Shown here in pieces: positions 34,236 through 42,748 of a DNA stretch of 64,000 nt. The translations under genes were made by a program, and so were the position numbers. Location of the stretch: the NCBI GenBank assembly GCA_910574255.1, contig CAJTAK010000005.1, forward strand, positions 23,184 through 87,183, in the 5' to 3' direction. Origin of the DNA: Clostridia bacterium. Lineage in GTDB: Bacteria; Bacillota; Clostridia; Lachnospirales; Lachnospiraceae. How positions within the stretch are numbered: the first letter of the stretch is position 1; every line of letters begins with the position of its first letter. The notes beneath the pieces are model-generated. The model made no database searches and had not been told where the DNA came from. It worked only from the letters and a program-made list of their open reading frames with translations.

Positions 34236-35450
34236 ATGAAAGCGGTTATGTACGGCGGCGGAAATATTGGCCGGGGTTTTATTGGCATGCTCTTTTCTGA
34301 GTCAGGATATGAAGTAACCTTTGTGGATGTGGCAGATTCAGTAGTACAGGAGCTGCAGAAAAAGGGAGAGTATCCATTGCGGTATGTTACTAGCCAGGGA
34401 CATCGGGATCTGTTGGTAAAGCCAGTCACAGCAGTTAACGGAAATGATATGGACCGTGTGGCGGACGCTATTGCAGAATGTGACATTATGGCAACGGCTG
34501 TAGGCGCCCGTATCTTAAAATTCATTGTTCCCAATCTGGTTGCAGGATTGCGGAAACGCTGGGCGGCAGGTAAGGGACCTTTGAATATTATTATCTGTGA
34601 AAATCTGATGGATGCAAATAAAGTATTGGAAACAATGCTGAAAGAACAATTAACAGAAGAGGAATGTAAGATTCTGGATGAACAGGTGGGACTGGTAGAG
34701 GCGTCAATAGGGCGAATGGTTCCTGTTCAGACAGATGAAATGAAAGATGGGGAACCTTTGCGTGTCTGTGTGGAGCAATATGGGTTTTTGCCTGTGGATC
34801 AGGCGGCGTTTAAAGGAGAAGTTCCCCAAATCAAGAATATGATTCCTTTTGAACCCTTTGACTTTTTTATAAAACGGAAGCTATATATTCACAATATGGG
34901 ACATGCAACCTGCGCCTATCTGGGTGATATCTTAGGACTAGACTATATCTGTCAGGCAATTGATCACAATGAGATTTATATCATTGTCCGAAATGCCATG
35001 GAAGAGAGTGCGGCAGCATTATCGGCAAAGTATCATGTACCGCTGGAAGATATTATGAAGCATATTTCGGATTTGCTGTACCGGTTTACCAATGCGGCGC
35101 TTAAGGATACCTGTAAGCGGGTAGGAGGAGATCCGGGACGTAAACTGTCGCCGCAGGATCGTCTCATAGGCTCCGCAAGCCTGGCTCTTTCACAGGAGAT
35201 TGTGCCGGCCTATATCGCCATAGGGGCGGCGGCAGGCGTATGGCGCTATATAGAAGAGGCAGAAGATATGGTGCAGGATGCGGAGCAGGCTGAAAATGTT
35301 CTGGCGGAGGTTTCCGGCCTTAAGAGAGGGGCGAAATTAACAGAGCTTATCTTAAATATGTATCAACTGATTTTAAAGGGAAGAGATCTTGGGGAAATCC
35401 GCAGAGCGGCGGATGCGATTAAGGTGGAAAGCTTACAAGATGTAGTGTAG
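34236..35450 (+). CDS. Mannitol-1-phosphate 5-dehydrogenase-like polyol dehydrogenase
   Basis: This 404-residue protein starts at ATG 34236 (MKAVMYGGGNIGRGFIGMLF), the usual start of MtlD-type enzymes; AGGA lies 12 nt upstream. The Rossmann motif is GGGNIGRG. The C-terminal domain carries the KRKLYIHNMGHA segment with catalytic Lys and His. It oxidises a polyol or reduces a ketose, perhaps in phosphorylated form, with NAD(H). It closes the sugar locus, separated from the aldolase by the repeat element. Confidence 0.88.
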   Translation: MKAVMYGGGNIGRGFIGMLFSESGYEVTFVDVADSVVQELQKKGEYPLRYVTSQGHRDLLVKPVTAVNGNDMDRVADAIAECDIMATAVGARILKFIVPNLVAGLRKRWAAGKGPLNIIICENLMDANKVLETMLKEQLTEEECKILDEQVGLVEASIGRMVPVQTDEMKDGEPLRVCVEQYGFLPVDQAAFKGEVPQIKNMIPFEPFDFFIKRKLYIHNMGHATCAYLGDILGLDYICQAIDHNEIYIIVRNAMEESAAALSAKYHVPLEDIMKHISDLLYRFTNAALKDTCKRVGGDPGRKLSPQDRLIGSASLALSQEIVPAYIAIGAAAGVWRYIEEAEDMVQDAEQAENVLAEVSGLKRGAKLTELILNMYQLILKGRDLGEIRRAADAIKVESLQDVV

Positions 35451-35552
35451 TCGGAGACTTTTAAAGGCTCATGAAAAATAAAAAAATTTCATTCGTCTTT
35501 TTCACGTTTTTATAGTAGAATAGAAATATCGCATAAAGACGGGAGAAAAAAT

Positions 35553-36401
35553 ATGAGCAGTACAAATACAGTACCCTTTGTAAAATGGGCAGGCGGAAAA
35601 CGGCAGCTATTGGAATCCTTAAGCGTTCGGATGCCGGAAGAATATAAGGACTACTATGAGCCCTTTGTGGGCGGCGGAGCGCTGCTGTTCCATCAAAAAC
35701 CGGCGTGGGCCTTTATCAACGATATTAACCGTGAACTGATTCATGCCTATACAGAGATTCGGGATCACATGAATCATCTGACCGTGGTCTTAGGCTCTAT
35801 GGATCAAGTGACCTGTACAAAAGAATTCTACTATGAAATGCGTGAGCGTTACAATGATAAGCTGAAAGCCGAGGATTATGACACGGAGATGGCGGCATTG
35901 TTTATCTATCTGAACAAGCACTGTTTCAATGGTCTCTATCGAGTGAACCAGAAAGGACAGTTTAACGTTCCGTGGAATCAGAAAGAACAAGTTCGTTCCG
36001 TGGATGTGGAGAATATAAAAAATGTTTCTTACTACCTGAAGTCCGTAACTATTACCTGTCAGGATTTTGAAAAGTCTTTGGAAACGGCAAAGAAAGGTGA
36101 TTTTATTTATTTTGACAGTCCGTATGCGCCCTTGAATCCTGCTTCCTTTGACTCTTATACCAAGGAGGGCTTCACGGAGGAAGAGCACAGACGTCTTTCA
36201 AAGGTATTTAAGGAGCTGTCGGACAGGGGCTGCTATTGTATGCTGACCAATCACAATACGGAGCTGATTCAGGAATTATATCACGACTTCCTCAGAGAAG
36301 AAGTGGATGTGCGCCGGGCCATTAATTCCGATCCGAAGAAGCGAGTGGGAAAAGAGATAATAATCCGAAATTACGGGGAAGTGATTTCCTGTGAGAATTA
36401 A
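35553..36401 (+). CDS. dam: Orphan DNA adenine methyltransferase (Dam/D12 class)
   Basis: This 282-residue protein has the SAM-binding motif VKWAGGKRQLLE (residues 8-20) and YEPFVGGGALLF (about 38). The target-recognition region holds NKHCFNGLYRVNQKGQFNVP, and the catalytic motif is DSPY (YFDSPYAPL) instead of the common DPPY. Family members methylate adenine in GATC. No endonuclease lies nearby, so it is an orphan that may act in replication, repair or gene control. The start is ATG 35553 behind GGGAG. Confidence 0.9.
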   Translation: MSSTNTVPFVKWAGGKRQLLESLSVRMPEEYKDYYEPFVGGGALLFHQKPAWAFINDINRELIHAYTEIRDHMNHLTVVLGSMDQVTCTKEFYYEMRERYNDKLKAEDYDTEMAALFIYLNKHCFNGLYRVNQKGQFNVPWNQKEQVRSVDVENIKNVSYYLKSVTITCQDFEKSLETAKKGDFIYFDSPYAPLNPASFDSYTKEGFTEEEHRRLSKVFKELSDRGCYCMLTNHNTELIQELYHDFLREEVDVRRAINSDPKKRVGKEIIIRNYGEVISCEN

Positions 36402-36405
36402 ACCT

Positions 36406-36458
36406 ACATGCGCCCCATTATCGTACCACCATAACTCAAAGTCGGTAGTGGCGCATGT
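36406..36458. terminator. Bidirectional hairpin between dam and lrgB
   Basis: The perfect 9-bp arms are ACATGCGCC (36406-36414) and GGCGCATGT (36450-36458), with weaker pairing inside. It lies between two convergent genes. A long T-run is missing on both strands. Confidence 0.55.
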
Positions 36459-36471
36459 GGTATTCCTGAAC

Positions 36472-37155
36472 TTAGTGAAGAAAAATCATTGAAATAAGCA
36501 CTGTAATAATTCCGCAGATGCCAATGGCCAGGCCGCTCATGGCTCCTTCCGTTTCCCCAATCTGTATAGCCCGGGAGGTTCCCACAGCATGGCTGCAGGC
36601 TCCGATAGAGAGTCCGGCAGCTACCGGGTCATTTACCCGGAACAGGCGGATCAGAAAGGGAGCGAGAATGCTTCCCAGAATCCCTGTAAAAATAACGGCA
36701 ATCACCGTCACGGGAACAATTCCCCCATGAGAGCTGCTGACCTCCACGGCAATAGGGGTAGTGATAGACTTGGGAAGCAAAGAGGAAGTCATAGCTTCAT
36801 CCAGACGAAACAGTCTGCAGAGCAGATAGACACTGCCCATGGAAGTAAGAGAACCCACGGTACAGCCCACTACAATAGGCAGCCAGTTTTCTTTCAATAT
36901 TTGAATCTTGCTGTAAATGGAGACCGCCAGACAGGCAGTAGCCGGGGCAAGAAACATATTGATGACAGCGCCGCCCTCATTGTAGCTTTCGTAAGGAATT
37001 TTAAACAGGGACAAAAGCCCCACAATCAGTAAAATAGCAATCAGCAGCGGATTGCAGAGAACAGATTTCAGCCGTGTCTGAAGCTTGACGCCCAGCCAAA
37101 AAGCCAGAATACTTACAGCAATTCCGAAAAAGGGGGAAGCCCATAATTCATTCAT
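36472..37155 (-). CDS. lrgB: LrgB family membrane protein
   Basis: This 227-residue protein starts at ATG 37155 behind AAAGGAAACGTT; the longer frame from 37236 lacks a site. It has about six to seven hydrophobic segments and the LrgB hallmarks LLPKSITTPIAVEVSSSHGG (about 130) and DPVAAGLSIGACSHAVGTSRA (about 175). LrgB acts with LrgA as a holin/antiholin-like pair controlling autolysis and, in several Firmicutes, pyruvate or other small-acid transport. The lrgA gene is just upstream. Confidence 0.92.
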   Translation of the reverse strand: MNELWASPFFGIAVSILAFWLGVKLQTRLKSVLCNPLLIAILLIVGLLSLFKIPYESYNEGGAVINMFLAPATACLAVSIYSKIQILKENWLPIVVGCTVGSLTSMGSVYLLCRLFRLDEAMTSSLLPKSITTPIAVEVSSSHGGIVPVTVIAVIFTGILGSILAPFLIRLFRVNDPVAAGLSIGACSHAVGTSRAIQIGETEGAMSGLAIGICGIITVLISMIFLH

Positions 37156-37265
37156 AACGTTTCCTTTCCACATTCTGATTTTGTGATATATGAACATCAT
37201 ACCTTTGCCCGGAAAAATATTGCGCTGCAAAAGCATATGTCCATAAAATTTTTCTGTGCATTGTC

Positions 37266-37625
37266 CTAATATTGCCGTTTTTTCAATAAGCGTACCGTAA
37301 GCCGGATGCTGAAAGCTGTGGCGGCAAAGGTGATAACCGTGGTCAGGGTACAGATAACCACCAGCGGAAGCCAGCTTGCTTTCAGGATATCCAGATAGTT
37401 AATCACATTTACCCCTGCCGGAATAAAGAAAAAGGCCATATTTCCCAAAAGGAAATCGGACTTTTCCCGAATATGATCCACCTTTAAAATACCCGTCAGC
37501 AGACAGAGCAGCAGCAAAAGCATGGCAATGACGCTGGCCGGAAAAGCAAAGGGAAGGAAATGTTCGATCAGAGTCCCCAACCAGCAGATGGAAAAGATAA
37601 TTCCGAATTGTTTGATAATATTCAT
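37266..37625 (-). CDS. lrgA: LrgA/CidA family holin-like membrane protein
   Basis: This 119-residue protein has four hydrophobic segments: residues 5-25, then 28-48 with PASVIAMLLLLLCLLTGIL, 60-80 and 88-110. The motifs ICWLGTLIEHFLPFAFPASV and LLGNMAFFFIPAGVNV are typical of CidA/LrgA. The start is ATG 37625 with AAGGGGTATTAT upstream. It forms an operon with lrgB (110-bp gap). Confidence 0.92.
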   Translation of the reverse strand: MNIIKQFGIIFSICWLGTLIEHFLPFAFPASVIAMLLLLLCLLTGILKVDHIREKSDFLLGNMAFFFIPAGVNVINYLDILKASWLPLVVICTLTTVITFAATAFSIRLTVRLLKKRQY

Positions 37626-37668
37626 ATAATACCCCTTATAAAAACTATGTTGAATAATTTTTTCTTAT

Positions 37669-38403
37669 TTAAATCCAGCCCCCATCCAGCCGCATAATCT
37701 GTCCCGTTAAATAAGAAGGCTGGCATGCCACAGCAAATACAAGCCCGGCAACCTCATCCGGCGTCCCAAAGCGTCCGGCGGGAATTTCTTCTGCAATGTC
37801 AGCTTTTTCTTCCTCTGTAAAGCAGGCATTCATATCCGTGTCAATAGCGCCGCAGGCAATAGCGTTGACGGCAATTCCGCTTGGGGCTAATTCCTTAGCT
37901 AAGGCCATAGTCAGGGCATTGACAGCGCCCTTGGAAGCGGAATAGGCGGTTTCACAGGAAGCCCCCACACAGCCCCAGACAGAAGAAATGTTTACAATGG
38001 ATCCGGATTTCTGTTTCAGCATATAGGGAAGCGCCTGCCGGGTGCAGAGGAAAACGGAAGTGGAGTTTGTCCGCATAACCTGCTCCCAATCCTCCAAAGA
38101 AAGCTCTGTAAAAAGCCCTGCATGAGAAATGCCGGCGTTGTTTATGAGAACATCAACACCTTCAAAACGTTCTTCTATCCGGCGAAAGCAGTCCTGAACA
38201 TCCCTCTTGCTTCCCATATCTCCTGCAAAAGTAAAGCAGGTGATACCATAAGCAGCATGAAGCTCCAAAGCCTGCGTTTCCAGCTTCTCTTTGCTGTGAA
38301 GGCAAGTCAAAACCAGATTCCAGCCCTCTGCTGCGAATTTTTTAGCAATGGCAGCTCCAATGCCTCTGGAAGCGCCGGTGATCATTGCTGTATGCTGTTT
38401 CAT
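37669..38403 (-). CDS. Short-chain dehydrogenase/reductase (3-oxoacyl-ACP reductase-like)
   Basis: This 244-residue protein starts at ATG 38403 behind AGGAGG (6 nt). The classical SDR motifs are all present: TGASRGIGAAIAKKF for NAD(P), NNAGIS, the catalytic Ser in VNISSVWG, YSASKGAVN (Tyr-Lys) and the C-terminal TGQIMRLDGGWI. It resembles FabG, but no other fatty-acid genes are near, so a different keto substrate is possible. Confidence 0.9.
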   Translation of the reverse strand: MKQHTAMITGASRGIGAAIAKKFAAEGWNLVLTCLHSKEKLETQALELHAAYGITCFTFAGDMGSKRDVQDCFRRIEERFEGVDVLINNAGISHAGLFTELSLEDWEQVMRTNSTSVFLCTRQALPYMLKQKSGSIVNISSVWGCVGASCETAYSASKGAVNALTMALAKELAPSGIAVNAIACGAIDTDMNACFTEEEKADIAEEIPAGRFGTPDEVAGLVFAVACQPSYLTGQIMRLDGGWI

Positions 38404-38467
38404 TAGGAACCTCCTGGTTTGTATAAGCAAGTATTTCCATTTTGAAACGGAAATTGGTGTTAAGTCT

Positions 38468-39313
38468 CTAAAAAATAACTTCCCCATTTTTAAATTTCCA
38501 AATCATTTCACTTGTCAGGCTGATATCCGAAGGCTGGGCAGGCGCTTCCTCCCGGGTGAACCAGTCAGCAGTGGCAAGCTCCTGAGTATCCAGAGTGATG
38601 GTCTCATCCTCCCCATCCAATTCCGCAAAAAAGCCAAACAGCAGAGAACCGGAAAAAGACCAGGGCTGACTCTTGTAATAGTGCAGATTTTTTACATGAA
38701 GTCCTACTTCCTCATAGACTTCTCGATTGACAGTCTCCTCAATGGTTTCTCCAATCTCTGCAAAGCCTGCTATCAGGGCATAATGGGTAGTAGTGCGGCC
38801 CGCATATTTTGACATAAGGATACGGCCGTTATGAAGGATTCCCACAATTACAGCCGGAGAAATCTTCGGATACTCCATGATGCCGCAGTCCGGGCAGTAA
38901 ACCATCCGTTCTTTGCCGGAGTGAACCAGCGGCTTTTTGCAGTGTCCGCAGAAACGGCGGGAATCATACCACTGATAAAGCTGATGGGCAGTGATACCAG
39001 CAAAGGACAGCCAGCCGGGGCAGGTATCACGAAAGATGCGGATGCTTTTCATCTGAAAATGCTCCGGATCAAAAGAAGGGCACTGTCTGGACAGATAAAA
39101 ACTACAATTATCAATTGAAAATAAATAAATAAGTTCAGAAGAAAGCTCCCGCTTTGTCCCTGGAAGCTCCTGAAATCTGGGAAAAGCCAATGCGTCTTTC
39201 TGACATCCTGCCAAAACCTGCTCCCCCTCAAAGTAGAGAAGAAAGCTATCCGCCGCAGGAAGAGCGGGACGGTATTCGTTGTGGTAAATATGTGGTGCAA
39301 TATCTTGTATCAT
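38468..39313 (-). CDS. nudC: NADH pyrophosphatase (NudC-type Nudix hydrolase)
   Basis: This 281-residue protein has a zinc ribbon FCGHCKKPL...YCPDCGIMEYP (about 120-150) and the Nudix box GFAEIGETIEETVNREVYEE (about 182). The downstream SQPWSFSGSLLFGF is the NudC signature (usually SQPWPFPxS). It cleaves NAD(H) to NMN(H) and AMP and may remove NAD caps from RNA. The start is ATG 39313 behind AGAAAGG. Confidence 0.93.
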   Translation of the reverse strand: MIQDIAPHIYHNEYRPALPAADSFLLYFEGEQVLAGCQKDALAFPRFQELPGTKRELSSELIYLFSIDNCSFYLSRQCPSFDPEHFQMKSIRIFRDTCPGWLSFAGITAHQLYQWYDSRRFCGHCKKPLVHSGKERMVYCPDCGIMEYPKISPAVIVGILHNGRILMSKYAGRTTTHYALIAGFAEIGETIEETVNREVYEEVGLHVKNLHYYKSQPWSFSGSLLFGFFAELDGEDETITLDTQELATADWFTREEAPAQPSDISLTSEMIWKFKNGEVIF

Positions 39314-39617
39314 ATGTAAGCCTTTCTAGTTTGATAACTGACCGCTGGGAGTTAAGCCAATGAAGCCAGATCACCAGTTGATGCAAAATGTATTTTTACT
39401 GAAATATCTGAGAACAGTATACACAAAAAATCCTTTTTGGTAAAGACATGAAAAATACATACCTTACATACAAAGCCTGGTTCACACCCATGGTGTTCAC
39501 AGTAACCTCCCGTCCTTGCCTTGATGGTTATGTATTAGGAGATGTCTTTTGGGTATAGTAGAATAAAAAGCAATGTGGTATACTTACCCTATATGGGAAA
39601 AAGGAGAAGAATGCAAT
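39314..39617. other. Intergenic region between nudC and ispF
   Basis: The 304 bp between divergent genes hold no supported gene. A TAGAAT hexamer near 39558 in GGGTATAGTAGAATAA fits a -10 element for ispF. The near-palindrome GTTCACACCCATGGTGTTCAC lies around 39480-39500. Confidence 0.45.
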
Positions 39618-40169
39618 ATGCGTGTAGGAATGGGCTATGATGTACACAAATTGGCAAAGGACCGTGCACTGATTCTGGGAGGCGTGGAGATCCCCTACGA
39701 AAAAGGACTTCTCGGCCATTCAGATGCGGATGTACTGCTTCATGCCATTATGGATGCACTTTTAGGTGCTGCAGCCTTGGGTGATATCGGGAAGCATTTT
39801 CCGGATACAGATCCGGCTTACAAAGGCATCTCCAGTATCCGGCTTTTGGAGCAGGTAGGAGCGCTTTTGGAGGAGGCAAATTATGTGATAGGAAATATGG
39901 ATGCTACCATCATTGCCCAGCGGCCGAAGATGGCTCCCTATATTCCCGTTATGAGGGAGAATGTGGCGAAGGCATTGCAGATTTCTGTGGATCAGATTAA
40001 TATTAAGGCTACAACGGAAGAAGGCTTGGGCTTTACGGGAACAGGAGAAGGGATTTCCGCTCAGGCCATATGCGCCCTGATTCCCATAGCAAATTATGCC
40101 TATGAGGATGTGATGGAAAGCCCCTGTGGAGGGTGTTCCGGCTGCAAAAGAACAACAGGAGAGGAATAA
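39618..40169 (+). CDS. ispF: 2-C-methyl-D-erythritol 2,4-cyclodiphosphate synthase
   Basis: This 183-residue protein starts at ATG 39618 ([12 protein letters not shown]), the family's normal start. Zinc and substrate residues are visible: [40 protein letters not shown], and [16 protein letters not shown] near the end. It catalyses the fifth step of the MEP isoprenoid pathway. Unusually, about 20 residues follow the standard C-terminus and end in a Cys-rich [14 protein letters not shown] tail. Confidence 0.95.
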   Translation: MRVGMGYDVHKLAKDRALILGGVEIPYEKGLLGHSDADVLLHAIMDALLGAAALGDIGKHFPDTDPAYKGISSIRLLEQVGALLEEANYVIGNMDATIIAQRPKMAPYIPVMRENVAKALQISVDQINIKATTEEGLGFTGTGEGISAQAICALIPIANYAYEDVMESPCGGCSGCKRTTGEE

Positions 40170-40172
40170 AAA

Positions 40173-41018
40173 ATGGAGATACGATATCTTTCTCATGAGG
40201 AAAAAGAAGATTCCCGGGCTCTCTATGAAGAAATATTTGTAGAGGATGAGGAAGCGTTTGTGGATGCCTATTATCAGATTAAAGCGGCGGACAACCAGAT
40301 CCTGGCAGCCGTGGAGGAAGGGAACATCCTTGCTATGCTGCACCGGAATCCTTATACCTTCCGCTTTTGCGGAGCGTGTGTTCAGGCGGATTACCTGGTT
40401 GCAGTAGCAACTAAGGTTCAATATCGCCATCAGGGCTTGATGCGGCAGCTTCTGACGAAGGCCCTTGGGGATATGAAGCGCGAACAGCAGCCCTTTGCTT
40501 TTTTGATGCCTGCGGACGAGGCTATTTACCTGCCCTTTGATTTTCGCCTTATGGGAAACGAGGATGAGGAGGGACTGGCATCTCTGGAAGAGAATCAGTT
40601 GGCAGAAGAATACGATCTTTATATTGAAAAGGATGCGTCTTACCAAAGGCGTCATATCCACTGGCCGGAATGGGAGACAACCCCTATGATGATGCGGCTG
40701 GTGCATCTGCCTGCTTTTATGGCTCAGATTGGAGCAAAGGAGGAGCAAAGTCTGGTACTTGCCATTACGGACCCCATTCTGGAAGAAAATCAGGGAACCT
40801 TTCAATGGGAATTTACTGCAGAAAGCAGCCGCTTGCTGCCATCTAAAAAGGAGCCGGAGCTTTCTGTCTCCATAGCTGATTTAGGAAGCTTCCTTTGCGG
40901 AATGCTGGGGCCCAAAGAGCTGATAGAGACCTGCACGGAGGAAAAACGGGCAGAGGTGCACGAAAAGCTGTCCTTGATACGGGTGTTAGAAGGAATCTAT
41001 ATCAATGAAACAGTATAA
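40173..41018 (+). CDS. GNAT-family N-acetyltransferase (Eis-like)
   Basis: This 281-residue protein has an N-terminal GNAT fold with the acetyl-CoA motif VATKVQYRHQGLMRQLLTKAL (about residues 75-95). The remaining 180 residues resemble the C-terminal half of Eis-like acetyltransferases in layout. It starts 3 bp after the ispF stop codon, so it is in the same operon. The substrate is unknown. Confidence 0.82.
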   Translation: MEIRYLSHEEKEDSRALYEEIFVEDEEAFVDAYYQIKAADNQILAAVEEGNILAMLHRNPYTFRFCGACVQADYLVAVATKVQYRHQGLMRQLLTKALGDMKREQQPFAFLMPADEAIYLPFDFRLMGNEDEEGLASLEENQLAEEYDLYIEKDASYQRRHIHWPEWETTPMMMRLVHLPAFMAQIGAKEEQSLVLAITDPILEENQGTFQWEFTAESSRLLPSKKEPELSVSIADLGSFLCGMLGPKELIETCTEEKRAEVHEKLSLIRVLEGIYINETV

Positions 41019-41029
41019 ATCATAAGAAG

Positions 41030-41110
41030 CTGTTGTAAAATAAGTCAGCAGGCTGCCATAACCAATGTGAACCACCAGGACACGGATATGGAAATGCCTG
41101 CTGACTTATT
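41030..41110 (+). repeat. Hairpin repeat after GNAT gene (GCTGTTGTAAAAT family)
   Basis: The perfect 15-bp inverted repeat is AATAAGTCAGCAGGC (41039-41053) and GCCTGCTGACTTATT (41096-41110), with an inner CCATAACC/GGATATGG pairing. It contains GCTGTTGTAAAAT, also seen in the hairpin at 27354. Its 3' part (41083-41112) matches the minus strand at about 63621-63655. It may end transcription of ispF-GNAT. Confidence 0.65.
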
Positions 41111-41313
41111 CTATAATTAAATAATTGCGGCATAATTGCAAAAACTACTTGAAAAACATGTAGTGGCATGTTACTATCATATGTAGTATTGAAAACTAGA
41201 TTCTATGGTAGTAAAAGCAAGCGGAAGTGAGATTGGAAGTACATGTTTCGTTTTGGGATGATACCGAAAATGAACATATGAGCATGTCCGCTTGTGGTAT
41301 TGGGAGGCAAATT

Positions 41314-42153
41314 ATGAGTTATAAGATTATTGTTGACAGCTGCGGTGAACTGCCAAAGAGCTACAAGGAGGATAAGTGCTTTGAAAGCGTGCCGCTGGTG
41401 CTGGACATTGACGGACACCATGTGATAGATGACGAGACTTTTGATCAGGCAGATTTTTTGCGCAGAGTGGCAGCAAGCCCTAACTGTCCAAAGTCTTCCT
41501 GCCCTTCGCCCCAGCGTTATCTGGAAGCTTATACCTGTGAAGCTGAGAATGTGTATGCGGTTACTCTTTCGGCAGAGCTCAGCGGCTCTTATAACAGTGC
41601 GGAGCTGGGGAAAAAGCTGTATATAGAGGAAAAGGGTCAGAAAAATATTCATGTATTTAATTCCTGTTCGGCTTCCATTGGCCAGACGTTGATTGCCATG
41701 AAGATTGAAGCATGTGAGAAAGCAGGAATGACTTTTGAGAAGGTTATTGAGACGGTGGATGCCTATATAGCAGGGCAGAATACGTATTTTGTACTGGAAT
41801 CTCTGGAGGCCCTTCGTAAAAATGGCAGACTCAGCAACTTGAAGGCTTTTGTTGCCAATGCCCTGAATATTAAACCGGTTATGGGGGCTACTCCCATAGG
41901 GACTATCTGTCAGCTGGATCAGGCAAGAGGAATCAATCGTGCGCTGAAGAAGATGGTAGAATATATTGCAAAGGATTTGAAGAATCCGGCGGAGAAGCGA
42001 TTGGCCATCTCTCACTGTAATTGTCCGGAACGGGCAAGGATGGTGAAGGAAGAGATCTTAAAGCATGTAAAGGTAAAGGATGTTATGATTCTGGATACTG
42101 CCGGAGTCAGCAGCCTTTATGCCAGTGATGGGGGGATTATTGTAGTTGTTTAA
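41314..42153 (+). CDS. DegV family fatty-acid-binding protein
   Basis: This 279-residue protein starts at ATG 41314 behind GGGAGG (6 nt). It has the DegV EDD fold: N-terminal YKIIVDSCGELPKSYKED, a SSCPSPQRYLEAY loop, SAELSGSYNSAELG (lipid head-group serine region) and a FVLESLEALRKNGRLSNLKA segment. DegV proteins bind fatty acids (FakB-type proteins hand them to the kinase FakA). No fakA lies here. A second DegV domain occurs fused to a kinase at 60904-63603. Confidence 0.92.
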   Translation: MSYKIIVDSCGELPKSYKEDKCFESVPLVLDIDGHHVIDDETFDQADFLRRVAASPNCPKSSCPSPQRYLEAYTCEAENVYAVTLSAELSGSYNSAELGKKLYIEEKGQKNIHVFNSCSASIGQTLIAMKIEACEKAGMTFEKVIETVDAYIAGQNTYFVLESLEALRKNGRLSNLKAFVANALNIKPVMGATPIGTICQLDQARGINRALKKMVEYIAKDLKNPAEKRLAISHCNCPERARMVKEEILKHVKVKDVMILDTAGVSSLYASDGGIIVVV

Positions 42154-42312
42154 GCCTTTTTCCGGGCAAGGTACGATTGTATGGAAATATGGCGGCAGAT
42201 TTTTTAAAATTTTCATGCTTTTTTCATAATAGTGTGGTATACTGTCTAAGATAGAGCAGCGGCAGGCGGCCCTGCAGACGAAAAGAGAGAAATAAAGAGA
42301 GGATTTCGCAAG

Positions 42313-42558
42313 ATGAGTCAGGAAAAGGTAAACCGCTATAAACAGGAGAAAGCGAACCGCAAGGAGATATTGGCAAAGGAGAAGAAGAAGCAGACTATAA
42401 CGAAGGCCGCAGCGGGGGTTATTGTGCTGGCTTTGGTGTGCTGGCTGGGATATTCTGTGTATGATATGGCAACGAGGCCGGATACTTCTACGATTGAGAT
42501 GGATGCTTCTGCTTTGGATTCTTATCTTTCTTCTATGGGAGCGGAGAGTGCGGAGTAG
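42313..42558 (+). CDS. Small single-pass membrane protein, function unknown
   Basis: This 81-residue protein has a Lys/Glu-rich cytoplasmic N-terminus (residues 1-32), one hydrophobic helix (33-53: AAAGVIVLALVCWLGYSVYD) and a short acidic Ser-rich outer tail. The start is ATG 42313 behind AGAGAGG. A TATACT -10 like box lies near 42237. Family not recognised. Confidence 0.75.
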   Translation: MSQEKVNRYKQEKANRKEILAKEKKKQTITKAAAGVIVLALVCWLGYSVYDMATRPDTSTIEMDASALDSYLSSMGAESAE

Positions 42559-42686
42559 GTTTTTGGTTATAAGAAGAGTGGAATTTGTGTGGAAAAAGTT
42601 CAGGGGAGCCTTCTGGATGATGGGGGCTCCTTTTTGCTGTGGTTTTTGGAGCTATGGAAAAGTGGGGGATTGGTGACAGATGGGAC

Positions 42687-42718
42687 GGAGGGACGACTGT
42701 AAAATAGGCCGTCCCTCC
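42687..42718. terminator. Bidirectional terminator hairpin before argG 3' end
   Basis: GGAGGGACG (42687-42695) pairs with CGTCCCTCC (42710-42718), loop ACTGTAAAATAGGC. It lies between the small membrane gene and convergent argG. The loop resembles those of the other TGTAAAAT hairpins. Confidence 0.7.
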
Positions 42719-42748
42719 TGACTTTAGAGTGTTGTTATTTTAGGTTTC

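Noticed and set aside
39762-40805. 347-codon minus-strand open frame across ispF and the GNAT gene
   Set aside because: It has no ribosome-binding site, an unlikely composition (Ile/Leu/His/Arg/Cys rich) and lies fully opposite two well-identified genes.
41203-42015. 270-codon minus-strand open frame opposite the DegV-family gene
   Set aside because: It has no start signal or family motif; the plus-strand DegV assignment is clear.
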